DNA of 64,000 nt, taken from NCBI GenBank assembly GCA_030015575.1, contig JASDDO010000001.1, positions 516,083,772-516,147,771 on the forward strand. Direction: 5' to 3'. Shown here piece after piece: positions 33,131 through 44,402 of the stretch. Numbering within the stretch: the stretch's first letter is position 1; every line of letters begins with the position of its first letter. The notes under the pieces are model-generated. The model saw only the letters and a list, made by a program, of their open reading frames with translations. It was not told where the DNA came from and searched no databases. This DNA is from Agapanthus africanus (Eukaryota; Streptophyta; Magnoliopsida; Asparagales; Amaryllidaceae). A program made the translations under genes and the position numbers.

Positions 33131-33134
33131 TCTT

Positions 33135-33430
33135 AACGAGGTTGCGCCCTTTCGGGTTTTCACAAACACTCGCCGGTAGCCCTGCTGTTTTTACTCACGG
33201 AGCCCTTTCGGTTTTTCATCCGTGCCCATTTTGTTTATGGACATACCGTTTTCTTTTTTTGTTTTTCTTATCCTTTTTCTCTTTTTTTTTGAACGAGGTT
33301 GCGCCCTTTCGGGTTTTCACAAGACTCGCCGGTAGCCCTGCTGTTTTTACTCACGGAGCCCTTTCGGGTTTTCATCCGTGCCCATTTTGCTTATGGACAT
33401 ACCGTTTTCTTTTTTTTTTATTCTTTTTTC
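33135..33430. repeat. Tandem duplication, 157-bp unit
   Basis: AACGAGGTTGCGCCCTTTCGGG starts at 33135 and 33292. Units end in T-rich tracts. Nearly identical apart from a 3-bp difference and tract length. Confidence 0.9.
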
Positions 33431-33474
33431 TTTTTTATACCAGCTTTGGAATGCTGCAATCTACCGTAGTTTAT

Positions 33475-33572
33475 CGACATCTCGGTCAACAGTTAGTTTT
33501 AGGACATAGTGGTCCGTTGCTAGTTTAAGGACGTTTCGGTCCGTTGTTAGTTTAAGGACGTTTCGGTCCGTT
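33475..33572. repeat. Short GGAC-type minisatellite patch
   Basis: TTAGTTTAAGGACGTTTCGGTCCGT-like units, about three copies, a variant of the LTR minisatellite just downstream (on -) of IN. Confidence 0.8.
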
Positions 33573-33670
33573 GTTGAAAAAGGCCTATTACTACTTATAG
33601 AGTTTAGGCTTAGGAAGATAACGAGCGGACATAGTCGTCGTCATCTATCATTGACCTAGGCCGTGACTCG

Positions 33671-34970
33671 TTAGGCGTAGTATTTCTTCAGGAAGCGACC
33701 ATTTATTGGCCTGAAGGGCCTTTCGCCATGTATGTCCATGAGTAGATAGGCTCCACCCTGGTAGACCTTGTCTATAATGTATGGGCCTTCATAATTCGGC
33801 TCGAATTTCCCTCATTTAGCACGATTGGGGATCATGGGTCTTTTGACTACTAGCACGAGTTCGCCCTGGCGGAATGTCCTTGGCCTGATCAATCTTTCGT
33901 AGGAGCGCCCCATCTTTGCTTTATAAGCTTCCAGATTTTGTTGCGCTATGAGCCGGGTCTCATCAAGGGCATCGAGCTCCTCAAGCCGAAAGTGAGCGTT
34001 CTCCTCATCCGTCAGCTCGTAATGAACTGCCACTCGTAAAGAGGGTAACTCTATCTCGAGGGGGAGTACCGCTTCTGTATCGAATACCAACGGTACGGTG
34101 TTGTGTTCGTGGCCGTCTTGAACGTAGTTCGATACGTCCAGAGAGCTTCATGCAGTCTCTCGTGCCAGTCCTTCTTGTTTCGGGACACCGTCTTTTTCAC
34201 GATCTTCGTCAAGGTCTTGTTGAAAGCCTCCGCTAGACCGTTAGCTTGGGGATTATAGACTGATGAATATCTCCAATCTATATTATGTTGTTGTGCGAAG
34301 CGGCTGATCTTGTGGCTTCTGTAGGTTGGCCTGTTATCGGAGATGATTCGTCTTGGAGTTCCAAACCGATAAATGACGTGCGTCTTGAAGAAATAGAGGA
34401 TATTCTCCGTCTTCACTTCCCTCAGCGGTACTGCTTCTGCCCATTTGGAGAGTAATCAGTTGTCGCCAAAATGAATCGATGTCCTCTGGACGATGCTGGT
34501 TCGATGGGGCCAATTATGTCAGTCCCTCACATTTCGAACGGCCAGCTAGCCACTATCGGGTGTAATGGATTTGGGTGCTGGTGGATAAATTCTCCGTGGA
34601 TCTGGCATGAGTGGCATTGCTTCGCATACTCGAGGCAGTCCTGGATCATCGTGGGCTAATAATAACCCATCCGCTTGATCTTCAGCTTCATCTTTGGCCC
34701 GGCTTGGTGAGAACCGCAGAGTCCGTCATGAGTTTCTTGAACGACTCTCTTCGCCTCTTCAGGTCCCAGGCATCTCAACCACAGAGAATCAAATGACCTC
34801 TTGTACAGAGTATCATTGACGAAGGCGAAAGATAGGGCTCGCTTCATGAGCTGATGTTTTGAGAACGCATCTTTAGACGTTTGACGGGATTTGAAGTAGT
34901 TTATAAAGACTTCTGTCCAATTCTCAGCCTTTTCCTGGTCTTTTATTTGCATAGCCATTTGCTCGGTCAC
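33671..34970 (-). pseudogene. Tat integrase (broken)
   Basis: On - from 34970: linker, HHCC zinc domain around HDGLCGSHQAGPKMKLK (about 34700), then a stop at 34656. Core: D in GTDIIGPI (34518-34520), D in ISDN (about 34338), E in LAEAFN (about 34228), the last two with D(35)E spacing. C-terminal GPY/I-like domain with GGAY (about 33750) and end ..FLKKYYA-stop at 33671. Broken by stops (34656, one just before GTDIIG, 33812) and frame changes near 34420 and 34085. It would insert the cDNA at 5-bp staggered sites, consistent with the TGTAT duplication. Not functional as read. Confidence 0.85.
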
Positions 34971-35728
34971 TCCTTTTTCTTCGGACGACTCCGGAGTATT
35001 TCCGCCAGCGCAAGAACCCGACGGCTTTGCACAACGATTCTCACGTCATCGAGGTTCTCGTCGGCCAGTTCTTTAGAAAGCTTAGCTAGTGCGTCCGCTT
35101 TGCTATTTTTCGCACGCGGTATGCTTTCCAAGGTGTAGGAAGGTATTTGGGTCAGCAGTTGCTGTACCCTCTCGCTGTACTTTACCAGCTCTGGTTTGCA
35201 CGTTTGGTAGCCATTTACCTGACTAACGACCAGTTGGGAGTCTCCGTATATGAGAAGGTTTTCAATTCCCATGTCGATCGCGATCTCGAGGCCCACTATC
35301 AAAGCTTCATATTCGGCTTCATTGTTTGTCCTCGGCTCTGTTAAGGAGAAGGCAAAACGCATTATCCCTCCTTGTGGAGTCACGAAGATGAGGCCTACCC
35401 CTGATTTGATTATTGACGTGTTTTGTTTGTGCTTCTTCACGGAGGATGCTCCATCGAAATAAAGTTCCCATCGGATACCACTTCCATCGATCGTGTCAAA
35501 CGCATGTTCGTCTGGCAGCTCGCAATTCAAGGGAGAATCGGCCGGTATCGGATATTCAGCGAGGAAGTCAGCAATGGCCAGGCCTTTCACTGCTTTAAGA
35601 GGCTGATAAGTTATTGCGAACTCCATTAAGAGTAAAGCCCATTTAGCGAATCGCCCTGTCAGTATGGCCTTTGACATCAAATATTTGAGGGGATCAACCT
35701 TCGATACGAGACGGACTTCATGTACCAA
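34967..35728 (-). pseudogene. Tat RNase H and archaeal-type RNase H
   Basis: 253 codons open. Residues 1-55 complete the RT-linked RNase H (LKYLMSKAILTGRFAKW, IADFLAEYP). Residues 87-215 form a second RNase H with D92 (YFDGASS), E137 (NNEAEYEAL), D163 (YGDSQLVV) and a C-terminal Asp in NSKADALAKL, all catalytic positions present. This extra archaeal-type RNase H after RT is characteristic of the Tat lineage. It is separated from RT only by an in-frame stop at 35771. Confidence 0.85.
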
Positions 35729-35770
35729 CGCATAGTGCCTGAGCTTTGTTATCGTGAAGATCAGCGCCAG

Positions 35771-37072
35771 TCAGTGTTTTTCGATGGGAGAATAATTGCT
35801 TTCTGCCCCCAGGAGAACTCGACTCAGGTAGTAGAGAGCTCTTTCTTTCCCTTGGTCGTTCTCTTGTGCCCATAATGCGCCTAAGGAACTTTCAAGGGCG
35901 GTTGTATACAGAATGAGAGGCTTTCCCTTGACCGGAGCTGCCAGCACTGGCGGGTTCTGCAGGTATTGCTTGATTTCGTCCTGCGCATTTTGGCATTTTT
36001 GATCCCAGACGAATGGGGTTCCCTTCTTCATCAGGTGACTGTAAGGATGACATTTCCCTGAAAGATTGGCTATAAATCGCCAGATATACACGAGTTTCTC
36101 TTGGAGAGACCGCAATTGCTTAAGGGTCCTTGGCGGGGGCATTTCCATGATCGCCTTGATCTTCGACGGATCAATCTCGATACCTCGGTGCCGGACAATG
36201 AATCCTAGGAATTTGCCCGAGGAAACTCTGAATGCGCATTTGAGAGGGTTCATCTTCAAGTTGTATTGCCGAAGGCGTTGAAATATGATCTTCAGATGCT
36301 CGAGATGTTCCTCGTATGATTTGCTTTTCACCACGAGGTCGTCGATATAGCATTCGACGATTTCATGTATAAGGTCATCGAAGATCTTCGTCATGGCCTT
36401 CTGATAGGTGGCACCGGCGTTCTTTAGACCGAAAGGCATTACCTTATAGCAGAATATACCCAAAGGGGTCCGGAAAGCTGTATGCTTCTGGTCTTCGGGA
36501 TGCATCTTTATCTGATTATATCCTGACGATCCTTCCATGAAGGAGAAGACTTCATGAGTGGACGTATTATCTATCATCAGCTCAGTGACCAGTATCGGGA
36601 AGTCATCCTTCGGGCAGGCTTTATTGAGATCCCGAAAGTCCATACATATGCGCACTGTCCCATTCTTCTTCATCACTGGGACGATATTGGCGATCCAGTC
36701 AGGATACTGAACTTCTTGGATGAAGCCGGAGTCGATTAGCTTCTTGATCTCGGCGTTGATACTCATCTCAAGCTCGAGCCGCATTCTTCTCGGTGCTTGT
36801 TTGATTGGCTTGGTGTCTGGGGATATTGCCAATTTGTGGACAACAATCTCTGGATCTAGTCCTGGCATTTCAGAATAATTTCATGCGAAGCAATCCTTAT
36901 GCTGCATAAGCACGTCTTTTAGCGCAGCCACCATTTTTTCAGATAGCAGCTCACTGACTAATGTCGGTCGCGGGTCACTTGCCGTCCCCAAATCAATTTT
37001 CTTGAGGTTATCCGCAGTGGTATGTATTCCATCTTCCAGCTCTTTTGGCGCCGGTGGAAACTCTGAGATCAC
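35771..37072 (-). pseudogene. Tat reverse transcriptase
   Basis: Two same-frame pieces (37072-36881 and 36868-35771) separated by a stop. RT shows RICMDFRDLNKACPKDDFP, GYNQIKMHPEDQ, TAFRTPLGIFCYKVMPFGLKNAGATYQ and the intact catalytic box YIDDLVVKS (about residues 174-182 of the second piece). The first catalytic Asp, normally in FMDxxSGYNQI, is Glu (SFMEGSSGYNQI, residue 112). The thumb and start of RNase H follow, up to SNYSPIEKH. It would copy element RNA in the particle. Strongly Tat-like. Confidence 0.9.
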
Positions 37073-37877
37073 CTCGTCATCATTGTTTTCGAAGCACCAG
37101 GGGAGGTCACCCTATCCTCAGGCTCTTCTTTTGATAGTGTTATCATATGACAAGTGCGAGCTCGCTTCCACGACCGATGTTGATCTGGTTCCACTCTCGC
37201 TGTATGCGCGGCTTTTGGTTCGTGCTTCTGCGGCGGAGTTATCCTCCAACTACTGGATAGGACGAACCTGCCTTGCTGATATTGATCTTCGACCCAGTTC
37301 TTGAAGATGAAGCAGTCTTCAATAGGATGTCCTATTGCCCTATGATAGGAGCAATAGTCCGGGTGAGAGATTTCGCCTGCTTGCTCGGGGTGTTTGGACT
37401 CTGGAAGTGTAATCATCTGATGTTTTATGGCGAGATCAAGTGTCTTCCGTGTTTTTCTCTGAGGAAAAGAGTATGCTCGACTCATCTTATTATAAGAGAC
37501 GAGTCCGGATTGCTCGATTCCCGTTCACGTGGCTTCTTGGTCCCGCTTTGTTGCTGTCGAACGCCTCTCCCGCTCTTTGATTTATTTCTGCCTCTGCGTC
37601 GGGCCTTTTGTATGACGTGTTGATAAGGAAGAGCATTGTCATTCTCCGTAACCTGCAGAAGGAGACGCTGTGTCCTAGCTTTCTCGTAAATGGTCATTTC
37701 ACGGTTATGGTCATCCCGGATCTTTTGACCCACTTTCTTGATAAGCTCGTCCATTCGTTCTTCAAATGACAGACTCGGCATTTTGAGTGCAGGATCTCGT
37801 TTTGGTCCGGGGTCAGCGTTTTCTGACAGACAGGGCATACTCTTCTTCATCGAAGTCATATATGACGTAGCTACCAT
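37069..37877 (-). pseudogene. Extra gag-like module between protease and RT
   Basis: Two frames. 37877-37482: EERMDELIKKVGQ, EMTIYEKARTQRL and a basic region. 37485-37069: YSFPQRKTRKTLDLAIKHQM and a zinc motif C-S-Y-H...G-H-P-I-E-D-C (about 37312-37353). Each resembles a module upstream of the protease: the first 39900-39790, the second 40690-40449. So gag C-terminal modules appear on both sides of the protease. A frame change separates the two pieces. Probably an internal duplication; the original gag order in this family is not known to me. Confidence 0.65.
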
Positions 37878-38042
37878 GGACTCGTTCCCATTTCCCAGAT
37901 TTCACATATCCAAGCCCGAGCATTTCTATTCTCCCGTTGGGCAACTTGCGCTGAGTTCCAGGGACATCCTAAATCCTGTTGTAGAACCGAGCTTGTCGAA
38001 TGGTCTGTTTGAAAGGTACCCCTTGGTGCTTCAAGAGCCTTC

Positions 38043-39032
38043 TCAAGCCTTCCGAGTAATATCTAGGCAGACGGATGGGCTGGAGCCTGTCGAGCGTAGA
38101 ATCGGCGCCATGCCAAATTTCTTTCCCCACTTTGGTTTCTCCAGATCGGTAGAATAGGATTGCCTGTTCACCTTCCGCCTGGGAGGGACGTAAAATGTCT
38201 GCAGTTCTTGTACACTGTAGGTATCAAGCGTGTCTAGTTCTTTATGATGCTTGGGTGGCACTATGGCAACTTGCAGACTTTGCTCTTTATCAACGAATGT
38301 TTGTATTGAAGGCCGAGCAGAGAATATATCATGGACCTCATCTTCCGAGTTGCTGCCAAAGATCAGTATAGGAGCGGACGGTCCCGGCTTGTTATACCGG
38401 GGTGGACCTGAATAAACTATCTCTTCCCCTTCTTCAGTATCACTCCCGAAGACCGGAATGGTGGTGATAGTTTTGTTCTCCGGTTTGTGACATCTCTCCA
38501 TGTCCTCGAAATCTGGCAAGAAGTATTTTGCATCTTCGTACTTGCGGACTTCGTTCACGGAGAATGGGTTCAACTCTCCTGTTACGGTATACTCGACACC
38601 ATCCTTAAAGTATTTCATACACTGATGTTGTGTAGAAGGGATGATGTTGTACTCGTGTAACCAAGGCCGGCCGAGCAAAGCATTATAGCTTGTCTTGGCG
38701 TCAATGACGTGAAATTTAATATCCGTGACGATTAATCCGAAGCGCAGCGTCAGTATTACAGATCCGAGAGTCCGTGATGACTGGGAGTAAAAACCGGAGA
38801 TGGTGATTTTATCACGAACGAGATGCTGGATGCTCATGCAGATTTCCTTCAACACTCGCACGTTGAGGAGATTGACGGAAGACCCATTGTCGACTAGGAT
38901 TTTGCCTATCTTGATATTGTGGCAGTATCCTGAGACATAGAGGGGACGGTTGTGCTTGCACGTCCCAAGGAGGAGGTCTTCATCGCCGAAGGTGATATCG
39001 GCTGTGTGTACTTCCTCCATCTCGTCCTTCAT
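38043..39032 (-). pseudogene. Tat aspartic protease region
   Basis: 329 codons open. ILVDNGSSVNLL at about residues 45-56 (D48-N-G, 38883-38891) is the active-site loop, with Asn in place of the usual Thr/Ser/Asp; SYNALLGRPWLHEY (about 122-135) is the conserved second hallmark. An acidic spacer with repeated FGSDTEE / FGSNSED motifs follows (about 198-235), then a basic tail. It would process the polyprotein. Same frame as the upstream gag, separated by a TAA at 39072. Confidence 0.85.
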
Positions 39033-39071
39033 GTTTTCTTCGGCGAGGGAAGCTTGGAATCGCTCTGGCTC

Positions 39072-40430
39072 TTATAGCGCCTTGATCAATGAATCTCTTG
39101 CTTCTTTTGATAGTAAAAGGGCGTCGAGAATGCTGAGCTGCGAGGGTAACTTTCTCAAGTGCGCCAGAATATTGTAGTCCACCTTACTTTCCTTTGGCGG
39201 ATCCTTGGCAGTTAGCTCTTTCATGACTTGGTCATCCAGGGCGATATCCTTAGAGACCTTTTCTTTTACCTTATCTTTTCTATTCGTGGGTCCGAGATTC
39301 TTCTCTGGAAGCGTACGATTGCGCAGCTGGATATTTTCACAGGCCTTCGGTTCCTCCTCTTTCCCCAAGGTGGGTTCTTTATAGAGAGGGCCAAGAGCCA
39401 TCTCCTCGTCAGAGTCGCTCCCGAAGGTGAGAACCTGCGATCCCCCGGCGTTGACCATGTGACAGTTGCCGGTAATTCTTTTATGCTCCTCGGTCGTACT
39501 TCTCTGCTCCCGACGAGTTTTGCGTTTCATCCGCTTAAAATGTTGCCGGTGGGCGACATATCCCTGCCACCATCTTTTAAAAGCATTGCATTCCTCAGTG
39601 GGGTGCGCAATCTTCTGATGATATAAACAATAGCTCGGACACATTTCGGCTTTACCAAGAGTACTTCCTTTGGAGGGTGGTAGCTTCATTCCCACTGATA
39701 TGACTTTCGCAAACCTTTTCCTCATCTTGATCTTGTTTTTATTTGCAACGGAGGCGCTTTGATCTGGTGGGAGTGTTTCAACTCTTTCGTCTAGTCGCCG
39801 GTGTCTGGCTTTCTCAAATATGACCATCTCACGCTCCCGATCAGCTTTACTTTTCAGATGGATTTCATTCAGGAAGGCGTCGATCATTTCGTCTGACGGC
39901 CATAGAAGGTCCGGCTCGGGACCTGCCCCCAGTCTCTTGGTGCAAGGAGCCTCTTGATCGTCTATCAATGAGTGAGAGATCACATGAAAACTTGCTACGT
40001 AGTCCTCAGATTCATCTGATGAGTCTTCTCCATCATTCCCGTCATCAAAGACATGGCTGAGGAACTCTTGGAGCGTGATTGGAGTCCGCGCTTTCTAGTT
40101 ATACTCTTCCAGCGCGTCAATCTGTTTTTATAAGTCCATGCGCTTGTCGCCAGGCTTCACGGGCTTTTTGGATTTCTTCTTCTTTTTCGAAGATTTTGAT
40201 GGCTGAATGTGAACACTTTGGCTATCACCACCAATCTTTAGAGTTAGGCGCGGCTTCAGCATTCCTTCGATGATCTGGGGTTCTAGCGGATTCTTCCACC
40301 TAATCGCCGGGCATGTCTGGAGATCACTCAGTATCCTTTTGGTTTTGGCTGAAAGAGCCACCTCCCATGGAGCTTCTTCAACAAAAGAGCACGTTACCCC
40401 CGGTGTGACCATCTTCTTAGGAGAGTGCGG
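39072..40430 (-). pseudogene. Tat gag C-terminal extension with lysine cluster and zinc module
   Basis: One frame with internal stops (about 40128 and 40095). 40412-40128: TCSFVEEAPWEVALSAKTKR, then a lysine-rich cluster (KKKKKSKK). 39983-39072: DEMIDAFLNEI, EREMVIFEKARHRRL, a second zinc motif with CPSYCLYHQ...H-P-T-E-E-C (39588-39641), then ILDALLLSKEARDSLIKAL, a segment that typically precedes the protease in plant gypsy gag-pol. Frame continues directly into the protease. Confidence 0.75.
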
Positions 40431-40448
40431 TTGTGGTAGGCTTACTTT

Positions 40449-41744
40449 CTACTTCTCAGACAACGCAAACTTGCCTTGCTGGTACTGGTCCTCGATCCAA
40501 CCCTTAAAGACGAAGCAATCTTCAATTAGATGGCTTACCGTTTGGTGGTAAGGACAATAATTGGGATTATTCGCTTCACCGGGTTGCAGTGGTCGCTTTG
40601 GATTCGGTAAATTGATAAGCCAGTTGCGCATCGCCAGCTCGAAGAGTCTCTTCGTTTTGTCCCTTGGGAACGAGTAAGGACGCTTCATTTTCTCATTATA
40701 ATAGCACCGTCTCTCTTCCAGTTGATCCGTTAATTTTAAGGCACTGGGCTGCTGTTGAGTATTCGCAACGAATGTCGCCTTTTCTTTACCCTTTTCGTTC
40801 TGCGGCTCCAGCTTCGGAGGAGACGGTCTATGATACATCTGGTCCATTTGAGCCAACTTATCTATTAAAGCTTGGAATGTGGTCGGTTTGAAGAACATCA
40901 TGAACTGTGAAATAGTTGCATGAGGGTCTAGGGTGCCCACGAACATGCCCACCGCTGGTGCCTCTTCGATGCGTTGTTCGCACTTTGACCACAGATTTCG
41001 CCATCGGATTGCGTATTAAACCCAAGTTTCGCCTAGCTTCACCCTTGCATTGATCAACGCCGTTATTGGGGTGCGTTCGCTGGCACTCGCGAATCGCTGG
41101 GTGAATAACAATTCTATCTCTGCGAAAGTTTTGACGGAGTCGTTTGGAAGCTCGGAGTACCACTCGAACGCTGTTTCCGATAAGCTGCCGACGAATTGGC
41201 GGAGCAAAAGCTTGTCATCACCACCGGTATTACCACATAGAGCCCTGAATTAGGATACATGTTGGTGCGGATTGCCTGTCCCTTTGTATACGTGGAATTT
41301 GGGGATCGTGTAGCCCGGCGGATACTTTATCTGATCATACCAGCCTGGATACGGTTGCCCAGTCTTCACGACCTGGCCAGCCGCTTCATTTGCCTGGTGA
41401 ACTCTTATTTGCTGAGCAATGTAGTCATCCAGGGTGGCCTTGGAGATAGTTTCCTCTTTGGCTGCTGAAAGAGCTGGAGGAGGATTCGACGTTTCCCCTT
41501 TGTCGTCTTTAATAATGATCGGAGGGTCTTCAGCTGGAGGATCCTGCTGTAACATCATCCCGAACATGTCTTGGAAGAGAAGTGTCATTCGCTTTATGTT
41601 AGCCGCTTGCTCTGCGGCATCTTTGTCCTTCTTTTCGAGGACTCTGCGAAGGAAGTAAGCATCGGTTTCTTGTTCATGACGCTGCTCCGATGACGCCTCT
41701 GGGCTTTCTTTTGGTCCGGTGAGTACGGCCATCGCAGTCAGCAT
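40449..41744 (-). pseudogene. Tat gag core (capsid/nucleocapsid)
   Basis: A single frame interrupted only by TAA codons at 41250 and just before 41004, and a TAG at 40449. Order: coiled-coil-like N-terminus with VLEKKDKDAAEQAANIKRM, DQIKYPPGYTIPKFHVYKG, the retrotransposon gag core LLRQFVGSLSETAFEWY...FTQRFASASERTPITAL (about 41205-41060), then YSFPRDKTKRLFELAM and zinc motif C-P-Y-H...H-L-I-E-D-C (40510-40560) followed by WIEDQYQQGKF. It would form the particle and bind RNA. Stops in frame without frameshifts suggest C-to-T decay. Confidence 0.85.
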
Positions 41745-42948
41745 TTCCTGAAGCTTCTGCTACTGTTGTTCCTGAGCTCTTGTGACGGATCGGGTGAGTG
41801 GTCGGTGGCCCGTAGAAGCGCGGCTATCCTCTTTCCCAGATGCCATATAGACGTATGCACCACCATGCCCTCAGACTTAGGGCGTTTGGGCTTAGTGCCT
41901 TTGACATTTGTCACAGGCATGGGGATTTTCTCCGGCCTTCTCCTCTTATGAGTGGTCGACGTTGAGGGGGCCATTGCGGCTGGCACCCAGGTGGTTGTCG
42001 TCCTCTGGGTTTCGACAGGACGGTTCTCTTCCTCCCGAGCCTTCAACTTCTTCTGTCGGCAGGGATAGTCTTGATCTACGACTGACTCTCGGACTTGTCG
42101 CCAGATTTTGTAAACTTTGGAAGATAGCCGTTGAAGGGACTGCTTCGGCTTTATTTCCGTGACAGTCTCCACCGGTGGCGGAGATCTTTTCAGTACGGCA
42201 GTAGGAGAATTCCTGCGTACTTTGTTCAGCAGCTCAAAACTGTTCCCGGTTGGGACAGCAGTATTAATTTCCACCGTTGGAGCTGGTGGAGTTAGCCCAG
42301 AAGGGGAGTTGCCCCCGGCCTTCGTTACTCGGCTCCAGTGGCGACGTCGAGCGTGTCGAGTTGTTGGGGTTGGTTCGGCGATGGCTTTGTCTTCCCCCCT
42401 TTCCAGGTGAAGGGCTGCTACTGGCGTCAGCCTGTTGAAGACTGATGCCTTTTGAGAAGCAGTATCCAATCGGTTGAAACAAACTTCTGAGCAGGGACAG
42501 AAACCGTAGCGGGAGCCGGAACAATCAGTCTTGTAAAGACCGACCCTTTGATAGAAGAAGCCGCATTGATGATTTCAGGGGCAGGGTTGGTTACTCTCTT
42601 CGGAATAACCTTCTCTTGAGGTGCAGGCTTCACCGTGGACCCACCTGAACTTTGGCCCAATCTGGAGAAGACCGAGGCGCCGGTGTTGGACAACCCGTCG
42701 AGAGGGGCCGCAGTAACTGTAAGCCGGTCAAAAACCGATTTCTTGGGAACTTCCGGCATTGGCACAGGAACGGTGAAGCTCGTTGGCGGGAGCATAGTCC
42801 CGAAAAACAATCCTGTGGTGGCTTGAGTGACCTGTTCCACCGGCATCGTGAACAGGGAAGCCGCCTGGGGCCCATGAGCTATGCCTCCTGTTGAGGCAGG
42901 ACGTGGGTTGCAGTTGCATGTGGAACACTTTGAGCAGGTGAACGCCAT
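41738..42948 (-). pseudogene. Tat gag N-terminal region with SVFxRL repeats
   Basis: Begins at ATG 42948 (MAFTCSKCSTCNCNPRP, Cys-rich) about 130 bp after the PBS. Low-complexity Pro/Val/Thr sequence with repeats SVFDRL, SVFSRLG, SVFTRL and, in the next frame (42469-41738), SVFNRL, then a basic Pro-rich segment. Two frame changes (about 42450 and 41740) separate it from the gag core. SVFxRL repeats are common at the N-terminus of this gag type. Role unknown. Confidence 0.7.
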
Positions 42949-43076
42949 TGATCCTTTGCTTTCTGCACCAAGTCAAACGTCAAATCTTAGTACCTCAAAA
43001 TCCAAGGGCAACCATTAGCAAACCGCGATTCATTCGCGACTACGACACACGAAGTATGGAGTGGAAAGTGGAAAAG

Positions 43077-43094
43077 GTCCCACCGGGCGTGCCA
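43077..43094 (-). promoter_or_regulatory. Primer-binding site of giant element
   Basis: On - reads TGGCACGCCCGGTGGGAC, starting 5 nt after the LTR end. The TGG start fits a tRNA CCA end; I could not assign the tRNA with confidence. Confidence 0.7.
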
Positions 43095-43586
43095 GAATCT
43101 TTTTACCGCCGGAAACCGGGAAGACTGACGTCTTTCCTGAATCTGGGGGCAGATGCTAATTGGTGCTATCCGTCCACCTCTCCGAAGATGCCAAGTTGAT
43201 TTATGGCACCATGTATCGATGGTTTAAATGGATGCGGCCGATGTAGCAGACTTCGTCGAATTCCCCCTCGCTTGAGGGGTTTTTTGATTGTGGGGACGCT
43301 CTTCCCTGCAGGCACAAGCCCCTGCAGTTAATTACGCTACCGCATCGCGGTAACAACTTTCTCCTTCTCCAGACGGTCACTTCGTATCGTGGGTGTTTGT
43401 TTTGTGTTTGGTTGCCCATGGATTGTATACGGAGACTAAGTTATGTTGTCGCCCGTAGGGCGTGGACTAGTCCAAATCGGTATCTTTCTTAGATTTGGGT
43501 TTGGGGGTTGGGTTTAAGGATACGCTAAACGTTAGTTAAGGATACGTTAATCTCATTTTAGACTAAGATCAACTTTACGGGATCGT

Positions 43587-44126
43587 TTAGATCCAACAAG
43601 AGAGCAATTGGGCTCTGTTGTTTAATTTAATGACATTGCGGTCGATAATTAGTTTAAGGACATTACGGTCCAATGTTAGTTTAAAGACATCGCGGTCGAG
43701 ATTAAGGACATCATAGTCCATGAGTTTAAGGACCTCACAGTCCAATGTTAGTTTAAAGACATCGCGGTCGAGGTTAAGGACATCATAGTCCATCAGTTTA
43801 AGGACCCCATAGTTCGATGTTAGTTTTAAGACATCACGGTCGAGGTTAAGGACATCATAGTCCATGGATTTAAGGACTCCATAGTCCGTTGTTAGTTTTA
43901 AGACATCACGGTCGAGATTAAGGACATCATAGTCCGTGGATTTAAGGACTCCACAGTCCGTTGTTAGTTTTAAGACATCACGGTCGAGATTAAGGACATC
44001 ATAGTCCATGAGTTTAAGGACCCCACAGTCCGTAGAAATGTACGGTTGTCGGGACCCGTCACCTCTCTGAAGACGTTGAAGGATTACAACGACAAATATC
44101 AGAGGAGTGAAGAGATGTACCTTCAA
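43587..44126 (-). CDS. LTR-borne 179-residue repeat protein ORF (right LTR copy)
   Basis: Same length as the left LTR copy. Starts MKVHLFTPLIFVVVILQRLQ and keeps the DxxVLKL repeats with about a dozen substitutions, including C-to-Y and H/R changes, and no stop. It lies downstream of the LTR TATA and upstream of gag, so it would be the first long ORF on the genomic RNA. The alternative is a repeat array that is open by chance. Confidence 0.35.
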   Translation of the reverse strand: MKVHLFTPLIFVVVILQRLQRGDGSRQPYISTDCGVLKLMDYDVLNLDRDVLKLTTDCGVLKSTDYDVLNLDRDVLKLTTDYGVLKSMDYDVLNLDRDVLKLTSNYGVLKLMDYDVLNLDRDVFKLTLDCEVLKLMDYDVLNLDRDVFKLTLDRNVLKLIIDRNVIKLNNRAQLLSCWI

Positions 44127-44402
44127 ACCAAAGTGGATTAAATGATCTGTAGCCCAGTTTGTTAATTAAATTATGAGCACATTGGCTCAGTTAAGTCTGA
44201 ATTGAGGACTTATGGCCAACTTGGGCTAAGTCCAATTGAGTTTGAAGAATTGGCCCTTTGTTGGACCATTAGACATTTGTCTGGGTTCAAGCCCACATTG
44301 TTTAGCAATGCTAAGCATTTTCATCTTTGATTTTCTCAATTTTGAGATTTATTTGGAGGAGGGACTTTTGCCTCTGGAAAATTAGCCAATTTGGCTAAAA
44401 GT

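Noticed and set aside
42635-42894. Plus-strand frames in the gag N-terminal region and across 34471-42400
   Set aside because: Antisense shadows of the Tat polyprotein.
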